Below, one piece after another: positions 44,638 to 55,570 of a stretch of DNA of 64,000 nt (positions within the stretch are counted from its first letter, which is position 1; every line of letters begins with the position of its first letter). The notes beneath the pieces were generated by a model that made no database searches, was not told the DNA's origin, and saw nothing but the letters and a program-made list of their open reading frames with translations. Origin of the DNA: Pseudeuparius sepicola (lineage: Eukaryota > Arthropoda > Insecta > Coleoptera > Anthribidae); assembly GCA_963920635.1 (NCBI GenBank), contig OY987298.1, positions 147,782,257-147,846,256 of the forward strand, written 5' to 3'. The position numbers were made by a program, and so were the translations under genes.

Positions 44638-45505
44638 TTATGATGAACAATTTGCTCGGTGTGCCTTAAGCAAATGTTGCGATTTTGATTCAAATGGACA
44701 CTTTTTGCATTTGTAAATAGAAAGCCCTTCATGCACTGCCATTTCATGATTGGTGACACTCTTTTTTTCCATTGAACTATATGAACATTTTGAGCAGTTG
44801 AACTTTACAATATCGACATCTTGATGAACTTGTGCTCGGTGTACCTTTAGCAAAAGTTGCGATTTGGTTTCAAATGGACACTTTTTGCATTTGTAAATAG
44901 GAAGTCCCTCGTGCACTGCCTTCTCATGACGGGTGACACATATTTTTTGCGTTGACCTATATGAACATTTTGAACAGCTGAACTTAACAACTTCGACATC
45001 CTGATGAACATTTGCTCGGTGTATCTTAAGTGAATGCCGAGATTTGGATGCAAATGGACACTTTTTGCATTTGTAAATAGAGAGCCCCTCATGCACTGCC
45101 TTCTCATGATTGGTGACATTTATTCTTCTCATTGTACTATAAGAACATTTCGAACAGTTAAATTTACCTTTGTCAATGTTGAATTGGTGCACTTGCAAAC
45201 AATGTGTTTGAAGACCTTTGTAAGTAATGCAATTAAATTTGCACTTTTTGCATTCGAACAAGTAGGTGCCATGTACTTCTTTTTCATGATCCGCTAACTT
45301 TCCTCTTATGAATGAACTAAATGAGCACTTAGAGCACACGAAATTGATAATATCGATATTCTGATCCATATCTTCGTGTCCCACTTGTTTGAGGTCTGAC
45401 AACTTTTGCTTATCATTCGGCAAGCCGAATGAACCACTTGAACATGTTGGATTGCTTAGATACTCAGATGTTCCTTGAGAGATGGTGTGGGGGTGAAATT
45501 GCAAT
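44638..45505 (-). CDS. C2H2 zinc-finger 3' exon, seven complete fingers and a truncated eighth
   Basis: It starts after acttctttcag with A completing a codon, then L-Q-F-H-P-H-T-I. About 60 residues without fingers (serine-rich, then DLKQVGHEDMDQNIDI) precede the array. Fingers alternate between CSKCSYST..HEKAVH and CKKCPFE.KS..HRA.VH types, a two-finger unit of about 58 residues, with linkers HEGLSIYKC and QDVDIVKFNC. Spacing is x12 and x4. The eighth finger breaks at its last histidine through a 1-nt insertion. The duplicate at 48512-49370 shares this break, so it predates the duplication and the shortened protein may be the normal product. Confidence 0.82.
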
Positions 45506-46310
45506 CTGAAAGAAGTAATGCAAATAAGTAATAAAAATATAAGCAGGACTTCACATCTAAAAACTGCTATGTAAGATAACAACAAATGAAAGGTTTAAAT
45601 AATTTTTCAATTTCAATTCTTAATTTAAAAAAAGTTTAAGGTTACAAGAAGGTTTGGTAGAAAGGATTTTTTTATTCTAAAAAGTTTTGGGATTTTGTAT
45701 TAATTTCTTATTAAATATTACATCACATCTGACTCGTCTACTAGAACTTGATTAATTAATGGTTATTATCGATTATGGACTTAACAAAAAGTAATTATTT
45801 CACAGGGCAGGGCAGTTATATCGCATTATAAAAATTTTTAACAAAGAATTGACACTCTTGCAACGTATGAATGACATTTGCTTCATCTTTCCTTGGCCAT
45901 CTATACTTTAGTAAAATTTTCAAAATGTATTTATATATTATATTTATAAAATCGATCCTGTTGTAAAAACTTTATGGCTGAATATTTTTGACAACGTTGA
46001 GCTTTCAATACAGAAAGAAACAAGTGAGCATTGTCCAACCTGTTTATTTGAAATGTCCATGCTCGTGTCATATAGAATATTAGGGAATAATGAAAGTAAT
46101 GGTGTTTTATTATTTTTTAGAGGATACTAATTTTATTAACCTCTAATTTACATTATACATACTATTATTATATTATGATAATTTTAGTGTGACCAACTAT
46201 GATAAGTGTAGAAAATAATTATTCTATTATAAATACAAGCACACAACATTTATTTTGAGTATGAAATGTAAATTATACTGAGAATAATAGGCTCAAAAGT
46301 TTGTACGGTA

Positions 46311-46336
46311 TTATTATTGTTATTATTATTATTATT
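46311..46336. repeat. TTA microsatellite
   Basis: Interrupted (ATT)n run within the duplicated flank; shorter at the corresponding place near 44150. Confidence 0.6.
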
Positions 46337-46838
46337 GACATAATTATATTAATAGCTATACTATTTGTATAATAATAACAGGATAGTGTTACATACAAAA
46401 AAAAATGATTACATAAATCTTGTCTATTCCATAAATATATCTTATGTTATAAAGTCTTTCGACTTGTTTTATGTTTTAATATTTGCAACGTTTTAACGGT
46501 ACACCTGATTCCAGCTACTTCTCTTGCAAGCCACTTTGTTCATTAATTGTAATAATGAGTCTTAATTTTTCAGCATTTACGCACTCAAAACAAAACAATG
46601 TTGACAAATATGATATACAAATTTCACTTACAATCCCCGTAGTGATTGACATATTATCAAATTATCGATTTTTTTTGGGTGAACCATTATTTTGAAGAAC
46701 AGGAATAATTTTCTCAAAATATTTGTGACTACGATAAAATTTCCTACTAATTCAATCAGAAGCCAGCTGATTCAGTAAGGAAATTTCAAACCTTAACAAA
46801 ATTAAGAAACATAAACTATAATGTCACTTTCCAAATCT

Positions 46839-47945
46839 TCAGTCAAAATTTGACAGAAAATTTTGATTGACCCGGTAACAGTTCAATATGAGAAGCATCT
46901 GATTGGTCAGCAAATGGTGGTGGAAAATTTGTATGATCTGTTTTGAAGTGGCATAGTAGACTTTTTTGCACATTGAGGTAAATGAGCACTTTCTGGAGGC
47001 ATACTTGGGAGCATGTGACCTATCAGCATGAACAGGTTCCAAATGTCAATTTACAGTGGCGCGTTGGAAAACAATAATTTCAAATTAATCAAAACTTTAA
47101 CACCCTGTATCTAACTTATAAGGCTTATTTAGGATCAATGGTCATGTGGACTATTTTCTTAGATTCACCCCTTCTACTAATGCTTAAATCTAAAAAGGGG
47201 ACACCCTTTATATTGGGATGAGTGTTGTTTTTGGTCCCAGCATGGACTATTTTAATATGACGCTAAAGGTTAGATTTCTGCCTTGAGGTAAACGAGCACT
47301 GTGTACAGTTATGTTTGGGACCAAGCTACTTAACAACATGGATCACATAAAAATAATAGTTCAACATTTAAATCCCGTTTCCTCCATGAGGTATATTAGC
47401 ACTTCATATAGTTTTACTTGGGAGCATGGAACTTATCCATATGGACTTTTTTTAAATGACTATTCACATTATGTTTCCAGTTCAAGATAAATGAGCACTT
47501 TGTTCGGTTATACTTGGGAGCTTGTAACTTGTCATCATGGTTTGCTTCAAAGTGACTATTTAAATTGCCTTTTCTCCTCCAAGTAAACCAACACTTTGTA
47601 CAGTTATACTTGGGAGCATGGGACTTACCAGCATAGACCGTTTTCAATGTCGTTTTACACAAGTTTTGTACTTTGAGGTAAACACACATACTTTGATATA
47701 CTCGGGAGCATGTGAGTGATCATTATCAACTTTTCTAATGTGGCGATATATAGTATCGTTACAGCTCGTGGTAAATGAGCTTTTTGTAGAGTTATTATCG
47801 GGAACAGATGGTTTATTACCTTTACATGATAATGTAAATTCCCTTTTCGTCTCGAGGTATACAAACATTGTGTGCAATTATTATGTCGCATCTCTTCAAC
47901 TTGGCCTTCTTCGAGGTGCTAAAGAAGCACTTTGAGTAAGAATAA
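46839..47945 (-). pseudogene. Dead zinc-finger array with SHAPKY linkers
   Basis: Minus-strand fragments in changing frames read NNCTQCLYTSRRKGNLHYH, EYIKVCVFTSKYKTCVKRH, SHAPKYNCTKCWFTWRRKGN, APKYNRTKCSFILNWKHNVN and SHAPKYASRKCSFTSMCKK. The fingers are of the CTKC.F type, joined by an unusual repeated linker, roughly H-x-D-K-x-H-A-P-K-Y. Several have lost a cysteine, and stops break the frame. No live exon in the window uses this linker, so it represents a separate, extinct subfamily or one whose live members lie elsewhere. Confidence 0.65.
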
Positions 47946-48136
47946 TTATTAGTGGAAGGCTTTGGAAAAAGTGATGACGTAGTCAATTATATTTTCCCAG
48001 AAATATACCCGATTTTTTTATGTGTGCAAATCCTATATTTTTCTGAATAACTTTGGCCAAAGAAAATTTTCTCTAGCTGTTTTCGTTCGCAACTCACTAT
48101 ATAGTCAGTTGGAACAAATACCAGCTAGCCGTATAT

Positions 48137-48216
48137 GCTCCGGTAGCTTAGTTGATTAATTGTCTACGGCTTCAGTAGAAGTTCCAGGTTCGAATCCCAG
48201 GCGGTGTACATTTTTT
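48137..48216 (+). tRNA. tRNA-like Pol III unit (tRNA pseudogene or SINE head)
   Basis: TAGCTTAGTTG (48144-48154) matches the A box and GTTCGAATC (48188-48196) the B box, 33 nt apart. A T6 run at 48211 follows. The anticodon arm is perfect (TCTAC/GTAGA, 7-nt loop GGCTTCA), but position 33 is G instead of T. The T stem has two mismatches, and the acceptor stem (GCTCCGG/GCGGTGT) two more. It is unlikely to be a working tRNA. It sits in the DNA unique to the second duplication copy. Confidence 0.45.
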
Positions 48217-48320
48217 CAACTGATTATCCTTTACCTGATATGCCACAAAAATATCCCACTTGAAATATTTTTTTATACTCTTTTATACCCTAAATTATCA
48301 AACTTTCACCATTTATGAGC
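48217..48320. other. Sequence between the tRNA-like unit and the duplication junction
   Basis: About 100 bp, AT-rich. If the tRNA-like unit is a SINE head, this would be its body and tail; I see no clear poly-A or simple-repeat end. Confidence 0.25.
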
Positions 48321-48511
48321 ACACTATTTTAAGAAAACATTATGAACTTTGTAGGCTTGTTACAAGGTGTTATTTTTTTATTAATATCTTGAGAAACTTC
48401 TACCCCAATCATATTTGGCAATTTTTCTGAGATTTTTTTAATTCGTTGATAGTTAATAAGAAAAGTGTTGCATATGAACATTTTGAGCAGCTGAACTTTA
48501 CAATATCAACA

Positions 48512-49370
48512 TTATGATGAACAATTTGCTCGGTGTGCCTTAAGCAAATGTTGCGATTTTGATTCAAATGGACACTTTTTGCATTTGTAAATAGAAAGCC
48601 CTTCATGCACTGCCATTTCATGATTGGTGACACTCTTTTTTTCCATTGAACTATATGAACATTTTGAGCAGTTGAACTTTACAATATCGACATCATGATG
48701 AACTTGTGCTCGGTGTACCTTTAGCAAAAGTTGCGATTTGGTTTCAAATGGACACTTTTTGCATTTGTAAATAGAAAGTCCCTCGTGCACTGCCTTCTCA
48801 TGACGGGTGACACATATTTTTTGCTTTGCACTATATGAACATTTTGAGCAGCTGAACTTTACAATATCGACATCATGATGTACATGTGCTCGGTGTACCT
48901 TAAGCAAATGTTGCGATTTGGTTTCAAACGGACACCTTTTGCATTTGTAAATAGAGAGCCCCTCATCATGCACTTTCTTCGCATGATTGGTGACAGATAT
49001 TTTTCGTATCGCACTATATGAACATTTTGAACAGTTAAATTTACCTTTGGCAATGTTGAATTGGTGCACTTGCAAATAATGTGTTGCAAGATCCACGTAA
49101 GTAATGGAATTAAATTTGCACTTTTTGCATTTGAACAAGTAGGTGCCATGTACTTCTTTTTCATGATCCGCTAACTTTCCTCTTATGAAAGAACTAAATG
49201 AGCACTTAGAGCACACGAAATTGATAATATCGATGTCCTGATCCACATTTCCATGTCCCATTGGTCTGAGGTCTGTCAACTTTTGCTTGCCGAATGAACC
49301 ACTTGAACATGTTGGATTGCTTAGATGCTCAGATGTTCCTTGAGTGATGGTGTGGGGGTGAAATTGCAAT
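48512..49370 (-). CDS. C2H2 zinc-finger 3' exon, seven complete fingers, duplicate of 44638-45505
   Basis: Same acceptor, phase and opening (L-Q-F-H-P-H-T-I) as the 45505 exon. Differences are scattered: FGLPNDKQKLSDLKQ is FGKQKLTDLRP here, the third finger reads HAKKVHDEGL with one additional residue, and several fingers differ at DNA-contacting positions (KSRHSLKIH against KSQHLLKVH; RSTQKICVTRH against SAKQKICVTRH). All seven fingers keep their zinc ligands. The eighth ends in HRANCSS through the same 1-nt insertion. Intact ligands with changed contact residues suggest both copies may still be used, possibly with different preferences. Confidence 0.82.
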
Positions 49371-49858
49371 CTGAAAGAAGTAATGCAAATTAGTAATCAA
49401 AATATAAACAGGACTTCACAACTATAAACTCATATGTAATTTAACAACAAATGAAAGGTTTCAATATTTTTTCAATATCAATTCTTAATTTAAAAAATGT
49501 TTAAGGTTACAAGAAGGTTTGGTAGAAAGGATTTTTTTTGTTCTAAAAAGTTTTGGGATTTTGTATTAATTTCTTATTAAATATTACATCACATCTGACT
49601 CGTCTACTAGAACTTGATTAATTCATGGTTATTATCGATTATGGACTTAACAAAAAGTAATTATTTCACAGGGCAGGGCAGTTATATCGCAATATAAAAA
49701 TTTTTAACAAAGAATTGACACTCTTGCAACGTATGAATGACATTTGCTTCATCTTTCCTTGGCCATCTATACTTTAGTAAAATTTTCAAAATGTATTTAT
49801 ATATTTATAATTATAAAATCGATCCTGCTGTAAAAACTTTATCGCTGAATATTTTTGA

Positions 49859-50695
49859 TGAAAATTTGTGCGTAACCATTTTCAAGGATGCTAAATAAGA
49901 TGCAGGCCACCTTTCACATCAAAAACAAACATTTTAAAATGTTGTTAAGTTAGAATATGAAAGAATTATATTACCAATTTGTTATTTTGTATATTAATAC
50001 ATTACAAACAACTGAATTTACTCCGTAATCTCGAATATTAAGTAAACTATTAAAAAATCTTTACCAAACTTGCCAAAATGCAAAATGTGAAATCTTTGAA
50101 GAAAAATCTGTCAATTCGAATATACTGCCTTAATGTTCTAATAAATAATCACACTTCTTTTTTGAACTATTTGAACATTTTGAGCAGCTGAACTGAGATA
50201 TCTCCTCACTTTTAAGACTTGTAGCAGATAAAAGGAGACACAAAAAAATATTTTATTATAAACAAAACAAATTTGACCCCATTTCTCATGAAAAAAGTCA
50301 AAGAATTAAATTTTTAATGGTTAATACAAAATTTGTTTGAAGGAGCCTAATTTCGTTTGCAACTGCTATATTCCAACAAATGAACACTTCATACATACAA
50401 TTATAATTGATATTTGTAAGACGAAGATTTTTGCCCTTAGGAGTAATGGGTTGCTTCATAATGACGTTTGTGGCTGGATATCCAAACTGTGGTGGTGAGA
50501 GCTGCTTTATAATGGTGAAGCAGATTCTGCCAATTTATCAGGCGGGTAAGAGTTGTTTCAAAATATGCCTTCACAGACATTTTGTGCACTTAAGACTTCA
50601 ATGTGGATGATACATAGGCGTGGTTATTCAGGATGAACTTTATTCAGTTTGCTAAATGATGGCATAATCTGGAAAATAAATCTAAATTAGAGTTT
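49859..50695. other. Spacer upstream of the 49370 exon
   Basis: AT-rich. Apart from the finger relic near 50170 nothing is recognised. Confidence 0.35.
50145..50205 (-). pseudogene. Tiny zinc-finger relic of the 45505 family
   Basis: The plus strand tgaacattttgagcagctga is identical to the coding sequence for the FSCSKCS start of a finger in the exons at 44638 and 48512. About 60 bp are recognisable, with frame changes. Confidence 0.5.
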
Positions 50696-50703
50696 GTCTG
50701 TAG

Positions 50704-50729
50704 CAGGGACTTATTCTAAAGGGTCCCTG
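50704..50729. mobile_element. 26-bp hAT-type remnant with perfect 8-bp target duplication
   Basis: CAGGGACTTATTCTAAAGGG runs on to GTCCCTG, flanked on both sides by GTCTGTAG (50696-50703 and 50730-50737). The two ends match the termini of the 521-bp element at 36538. Only the tips remain, probably after internal deletion. Confidence 0.65.
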
Positions 50730-50737
50730 GTCTGTAG

Positions 50738-51429
50738 CAATATGTGTAACATAAGACTAGTAGCAAATTCTAAACAATCCTTGGGAAGCTTGCTACGACT
50801 TCCAACAAATTAATTTTTATAGAGAACAAACGGTCTGACCAGGTCGCGTAGCAAAACTCCCTTTCTAGCTCAGTCGAATTGGGGAGTGGGTTTCCAATTA
50901 AAAAGAAATAAAAGTTATCTACTTTATAGTGCCACTGACTTAGGCAGTTTAAGCCAGAAAACTTACATAATCAAATGTAAACCTGGGCAGACCCCAAATA
51001 CCTTCATTAATTAGAGGATAAAATATTTATATCAAAACGTACTTTTTAGGAGAAATAATAGGTCTGATTGATTTGAAAAAAAGGTATAAATTTATTACCC
51101 GTTGGGCGTATCACAGGATGATTATTGTAGTAGTAGGTTTCTATGTGTTTTTAATCCCATTATGTAACTTAAGAACAATAATAATAATTATGTTACTATG
51201 GTCCTCGTGTGATCACACTCAGCACACAAGGTAAAATTACTGGATTTACCCACTAAATTGCGAATACCCCAAACAGAGTTCCTTTATGTAATAAATATGA
51301 CCGCAATATTAGCTAATTAGCTAAACCGAACACACATTAAAATAAAAGTTTTAAAAATACAATTAATAATAAAAAAGGTTTACGCCACTTCAGCACGTTA
51401 TCACAAAAGGTTAGTAAAGCTAATAGATA
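50738..51429. other. Spacer, nothing recognised
   Basis: AT-rich DNA; no gene or transposon boundary recognised. Confidence 0.3.
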
Positions 51430-52310
51430 GGTATCTTATCTGGTTCGACGCAGGTACAGGGTTCTCCTCTCTATCTCTCGCCGGGGCTGTTGGTTCTCGC
51501 ACTTTGGACCAGATTGACCTGGGGCACAGCTTCCACACCGCCGTTAGGTAACCCGCAGATCCAAGGAAAATATTGACGAAAATTCGGAAGACGATGATTT
51601 CCTGAAATCTTCGTTCTAAAGGTTACGTAATTTTAACTTACAATGATGGTAAGTGGCTTCTGTGTATTCCCAAAGTACATAGGTCGTGGTTTACTTCAAG
51701 AAAAACGATATCGAACAGGAATTTAACTTCCTACAAAACAAAAACGGTTGAACATTTCACTTCCCTACAAAATGGCGCACTTACCAATGCAGGAGGTTTT
51801 GCTAAAAATCCAGCAAAAAGCTGATAACTGGGTTCCACTCTAACTCAAAACAACTATCGGATGAACACCAATCTTCTGGGCCAAATATTTCCAAAATATC
51901 CCAAAATTTGGAAGCAAAAAAAAATGCCAAAACGGAAATATGGTCGAGCAAACACACTCCATGCACGGTCTGGTGGTACTGGCGGGATCTCAAAAGCGAA
52001 CCAACGGCCGGGTGCCTCCCCACCTGGGTACTTACTACGTTTCACCGAAAAACTGGCGCGGCGTACACGATTCAAATTCAAACCCCAAAGTCACCCAAAC
52101 AACTCTCCCCAAGTAAGATTACGGCAATTTGGACACTATAACACGAGTACAACCTAATAAGGACATGGATACCTTGATAAACTATTTAATAATTTGAAAT
52201 ATGAGAAATAAAAATTAAGGTTAATTTGAAATTCGAAATTAACGGGCGGTAGCACCTATCGGAAACATTTGCGCACAGGCGCAAAGAAGCCGCGGAATAA
52301 AAATTGAAAT
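51430..52310. other. GC-richer, CpG-bearing block of unknown nature
   Basis: Two patches (about 51435-51600 and 51940-52310) are much richer in GC and CpG than the rest of the window (tctcgccggggctgttgg, aacggccgggtgcctcc, ctggcgcggcgtacac, gcgcacaggcgcaaag). Short open stretches occur on the minus strand (AREPTAPARDREENPVPA), without recognisable domains. It could be a promoter with an untranslated first exon, or the end of an LTR retroelement (minus-strand TGTAACGG at about 52385 resembles some LTR starts). I cannot decide between these. Confidence 0.35.
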
Positions 52311-53895
52311 GAAAGTTCACTAGAAAGATTAAACCAATTTAAAAGATAGAATTTTAGAATTTATTATTTTCTTTTAACCGTTACAAGCTTAATTTAAATT
52401 GTTTTTTTGTTTTTCTCTACAGCACATTAAAAAATACTAAAAAAAAATATTTAGAAAAAAATTACAAATAATGCTCATTACTCTAAATTGCCATTAATAC
52501 ACATAGCAATAAGTAGGTATTAAAGACAAATTAAAAAATGTATAACACAGGCACAGGGAATTTATGGAAATAAAACTTGTAGATAAATAGGATTTATTTG
52601 TTTTTTTATTGTTATAATATGCGATAGCACAGAATAAATAGCTCCGCAACAGAAGTCTCCTTACGGGCATGTGTCAGAAATAAGCGAGTCTCCATTTCAA
52701 TTTACAGAAAGACAGACAGTATTTTAAGCATAAATTTGGTTCTAATACAATATCTTCGCTATGTAGATTAACGTACAATCAAATAAAATGCACATTATTG
52801 ATGTATTCAGAAGATATTTCGCTAAAAAGCGAGTCTCCTTTTGACACATGCCGCTAAGGAATTGTCTGTATTACTCGTTAGTCTGTGGCGATAGTAAGAA
52901 ATCTACTTTGAAAGAGATTATATTTATAGCAACAATTTGTGTAATAATAATAACAATAATAAGGACAAATACTATTATTATAAATTATTATATTATTGTA
53001 AATAAATATATCTTATGTTAGTCTTTCCACTTGTTTTATGTTTTAACCCTTCCGCTACCGACCCGCTTCAAACATTTAGTGTCACCATTCCCAGCCAATT
53101 TACATGGGTACAGACCCACCATTGTAATATATATACTTACACTCTTTAAATATAAATTTTTATTTTTGTTTGTATCTTTTTGAACAATTCATAATATTTT
53201 TAACAAAGAAACTCCACACTTATGCAGTGCTCAACAACAGAATAGGACAGAAACATGACTTACAAAATGTATACAACATATAATTCAACATACAATCAAT
53301 ATTGTTGGAGAGCTAGGAGAAGTTCCTAGGAGACGATCCTATTTTGGTTAAGTTTCCTTCTTTTAAATGGACTGTATTTATGTATTGGCATACATATTTT
53401 TTATTTTCCCCACAGTCAATACAATCTTAAAATATTTAAAAACAAATTTAACTATACCAGGCACACAATGTTAAATTACAAGTGTAAACAAGAGATAATA
53501 ATAATAATTCTCAGCCTCACAATACTCCAGGTGTACGACAGAAGTAACTGAATGCTCGTGCAGGGGAGGGGGGCAATTACTATTATTTTGTCTTCATTGC
53601 CATTTGTGGCTAGGGCCGACTTTTCCCGATAGAACTAGGATAGCATTCGCTCAAGTACTACGGAAAACCCTAGAAAATCGTAGTAATCCCAAGTTTTATC
53701 TATTGTTGGTTACGGGAGCAGGTATATGTCAAACAAATGAACAAAACTTTCTCAAAATATTATACCTATAATTACACGTATAAGTAGCACTAATATCACT
53801 TCATTTCAATACTGAAGGCTTGTCTAAACAATTCTGCAGAATGCTCAGAAAAATTATTTCTATTACATTTAATTTCAATTCCCCCATAGCTGTTC
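52311..53895. other. Spacer with remnant of the 43.9-kb unit
   Basis: At 52960-53044 sequence matching 44270-44320 (aaatatatcttatgtta, ttgttttatgttttaa) ends abruptly at TTAA followed by CCCTTCCGCTACCGACCCGC. Otherwise the stretch is AT-rich with no gene recognised. Confidence 0.35.
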
Positions 53896-53899
53896 TAAA

Positions 53900-54235
53900 T
53901 CTTATACAAGTAAAACATATTGGTAGAAGCTTTCTTGGATGTTGAATGTTTTTTCTTTATGTGTGAATTTAGAGTGATCTGACTAGACATAGGTATCACA
54001 GAAGCAGGGTGGGCACTTGTTATGTTTGTTATAAGTATAGAGATGTGCATGGAACACTGTTTTATTATTAGTAAAGTAGGTACGCACAGAATTGGAAACT
54101 AAGTTTTCATTTTTCATCATGTACCCTAGCCTCATTTGGAACACTACTCACAACTTAATGTAAATTCCCTTTCATGTTGTGTTTTTATATGACGTTTGAG
54201 CGAATCATTCCATATGGTTCCACGAGAACAGAACA
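53900..54235 (-). pseudogene. Dead zinc-finger exon, fragments of two fingers
   Basis: The minus strand reads KCLFCSRGTIWNDSLKRHIK-TQH, a nearly whole finger, and further on an A-type finger remnant (FPILC.., TVFHAHLYTYNKHN). In-frame stops separate them. It lies 3' of the 54415 exon. Confidence 0.5.
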
Positions 54236-54414
54236 GGCATTTTAGTTGTTCTTGTAACACTGTCTTCGACTGCTTTGCTTCGATATGCATTACAATGTTA
54301 TTTCAAGAGAGAAATGAACAGATTTACATGAAATCGCACTCCGAGATTAATATTAATTCTTACAACTTACGCGGAATAATCTTATCAATATACAATTTCA
54401 CTAGTGATTCCTAC

Positions 54415-55570
54415 TTAGTCACAAATCTCATTCAAAACTAAACGTTCCTCACCAGAATCACAATGCTGACCATCAATTGCTTCTGTTTTAGTCACTTCTG
54501 GGTATTTAATTGCTTGTTGTTCTCTGTAATCTTGTAAATTTATTTCATCCATGCCGTTGTTGTTGTGAAATATCCAAGCGTGTCTTCTCAATGTCTTTGG
54601 GAAACGAAACCTCCTGTCGCATCTGGGACACACATACCACATTTTCAGATATTCCCCCTTCTCTTCATCATAATATCTCCCATGTGAAGTTTTGATGTGG
54701 GCATCTTTAAATTTTTTCGAGGTGAATTTCTTGCGACAAAAACTGCAAGGGTAAACATCGCGTTTGTCAGAGTGTTTCTGCCTAACTTGATGACATTCCA
54801 CAGGATCTTGCACTTCACTTGGGCCAACAAACATGTGATGGGATTTGAGATGCTTCGATAAATTTTGTTTACGCTGGTATATTTTGCCGCAGAGGTGGCA
54901 GAAATTGACGCTGTCTAAACCGGTTATCGAATCGTGAACCATTCGGACGTGTTCCGTGTGCTCCGTCATATTACCGCAGATTTTCTTGCAAAATTTGCAT
55001 ACTTGAAGTTCCTTCGTTTTGCTCTGGCAAACGTTCGTCATGTGCTTGATTATTTCTGGCTCTGTGCAAGTTCTGATCTTGCAACACGGACACTCGAGGG
55101 TTTTGTGTTCAGAATTGATGTGACATTGCCGTGATTGCCCTGTTGCGAAAATCTCATTACAATAAATACATCTATAACCGTGAAAATTATCCAGATGCGA
55201 AATTATTCTCGCTTCATCTTGGCCCGTATACCAACACACCGTGCACGTGAGTAAGCATATATCTCGATGGATGATCGTATTGTGTGTGACTAATTCTAAG
55301 TTGCCTTTGGTTATAAATTCGCAGTGGGCACAAACAAAGCAACGAACCGGTGGTTCCCCATTGGTATCTTCCAATATGTTGATGGTGCACTTTTGGCATT
55401 TGAAAATGATCGCAAGGGTCACCCATCTCTTTTTCAATAAGTACGAAATCCATGGCAGATGGGATTTGCACTGCGGGCAGTTTGGCATACCAGATGGTGC
55501 TACACTTGATGTTATGTCTCTATCACTGTTGTGGTTTACACTGCTAGGTTCAGTTACACCAATTATGTCT
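54415..55570 (-). CDS. Divergent C2H2 zinc-finger 3' exon, about eight fingers plus a CxxC pair
   Basis: It starts after tttttgtttcag with A completing a codon, then D-I-I-G-V-T-E-P. After a serine-rich lead comes CPQC...FKCQKC, a two-knuckle module. Then fingers of varied type: FVCAHCEFITKGNLELVTH, TCTVCWYTGQ..SHLDNFH, RCIYCNEIFATGQSRQCH, ECPCCKIRTCTEPEIIKH (ending in C), KFCKKICGNMTEHTEH, CHLCGKIYQRKQNLSKH, CSFCRKKFTSKKFKDAH and CPRCDRRFRFPKTLRRH. The tail is acidic and ends EERLVLNEICD, almost the same as in the 19-finger exon at 20907. The broken paralogue at 62651-63535 has one more finger (CQGCGYLVCSKREIKKH) between the fifth and sixth, deleted in frame here. It is probably a working DNA-binding segment. 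The finger variety suggests an older exon than its neighbours. Confidence 0.83.

Larger units (their letters stand above)
43855..45990. repeat. First copy of the 2.1-kb duplication carrying a zinc-finger exon
   Basis: Matches 46037-46606 and 48320-49858 in order and orientation, from aacctgtttatttgaa to gatcctgttgtaaaaacttt. Similarity by eye is well above 90 percent. The stretch 43855-44530 is AT-rich non-coding DNA; the exon is at 44638-45505. Confidence 0.75.
46037..49858. repeat. Second copy of the 2.1-kb duplication, with 1.7 kb of extra DNA
   Basis: Similarity to 43855-45990 runs from 46037 to 46606 (atgttgaca), stops, and resumes at about 48321 (acactattttaag). The intervening 46607-48320 contains a dead zinc-finger array and a tRNA-like unit. 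Either this was inserted here or it was deleted from the first copy; the junction shares only a few bases (aca). Confidence 0.7.

Noticed and set aside
43855..49858. The 1.7-kb interval as a single transposon
   Set aside because: No terminal repeats or target duplication at 46607/48320; deletion from the sister copy is as likely.
53041..53064. TTAA followed by CCCTTCCGCTACCG, like the end of a piggyBac-type element
   Set aside because: Similarity to the 44.3-kb unit does break exactly at TTAA, but I find no matching inverted end or transposase, so it is not called.
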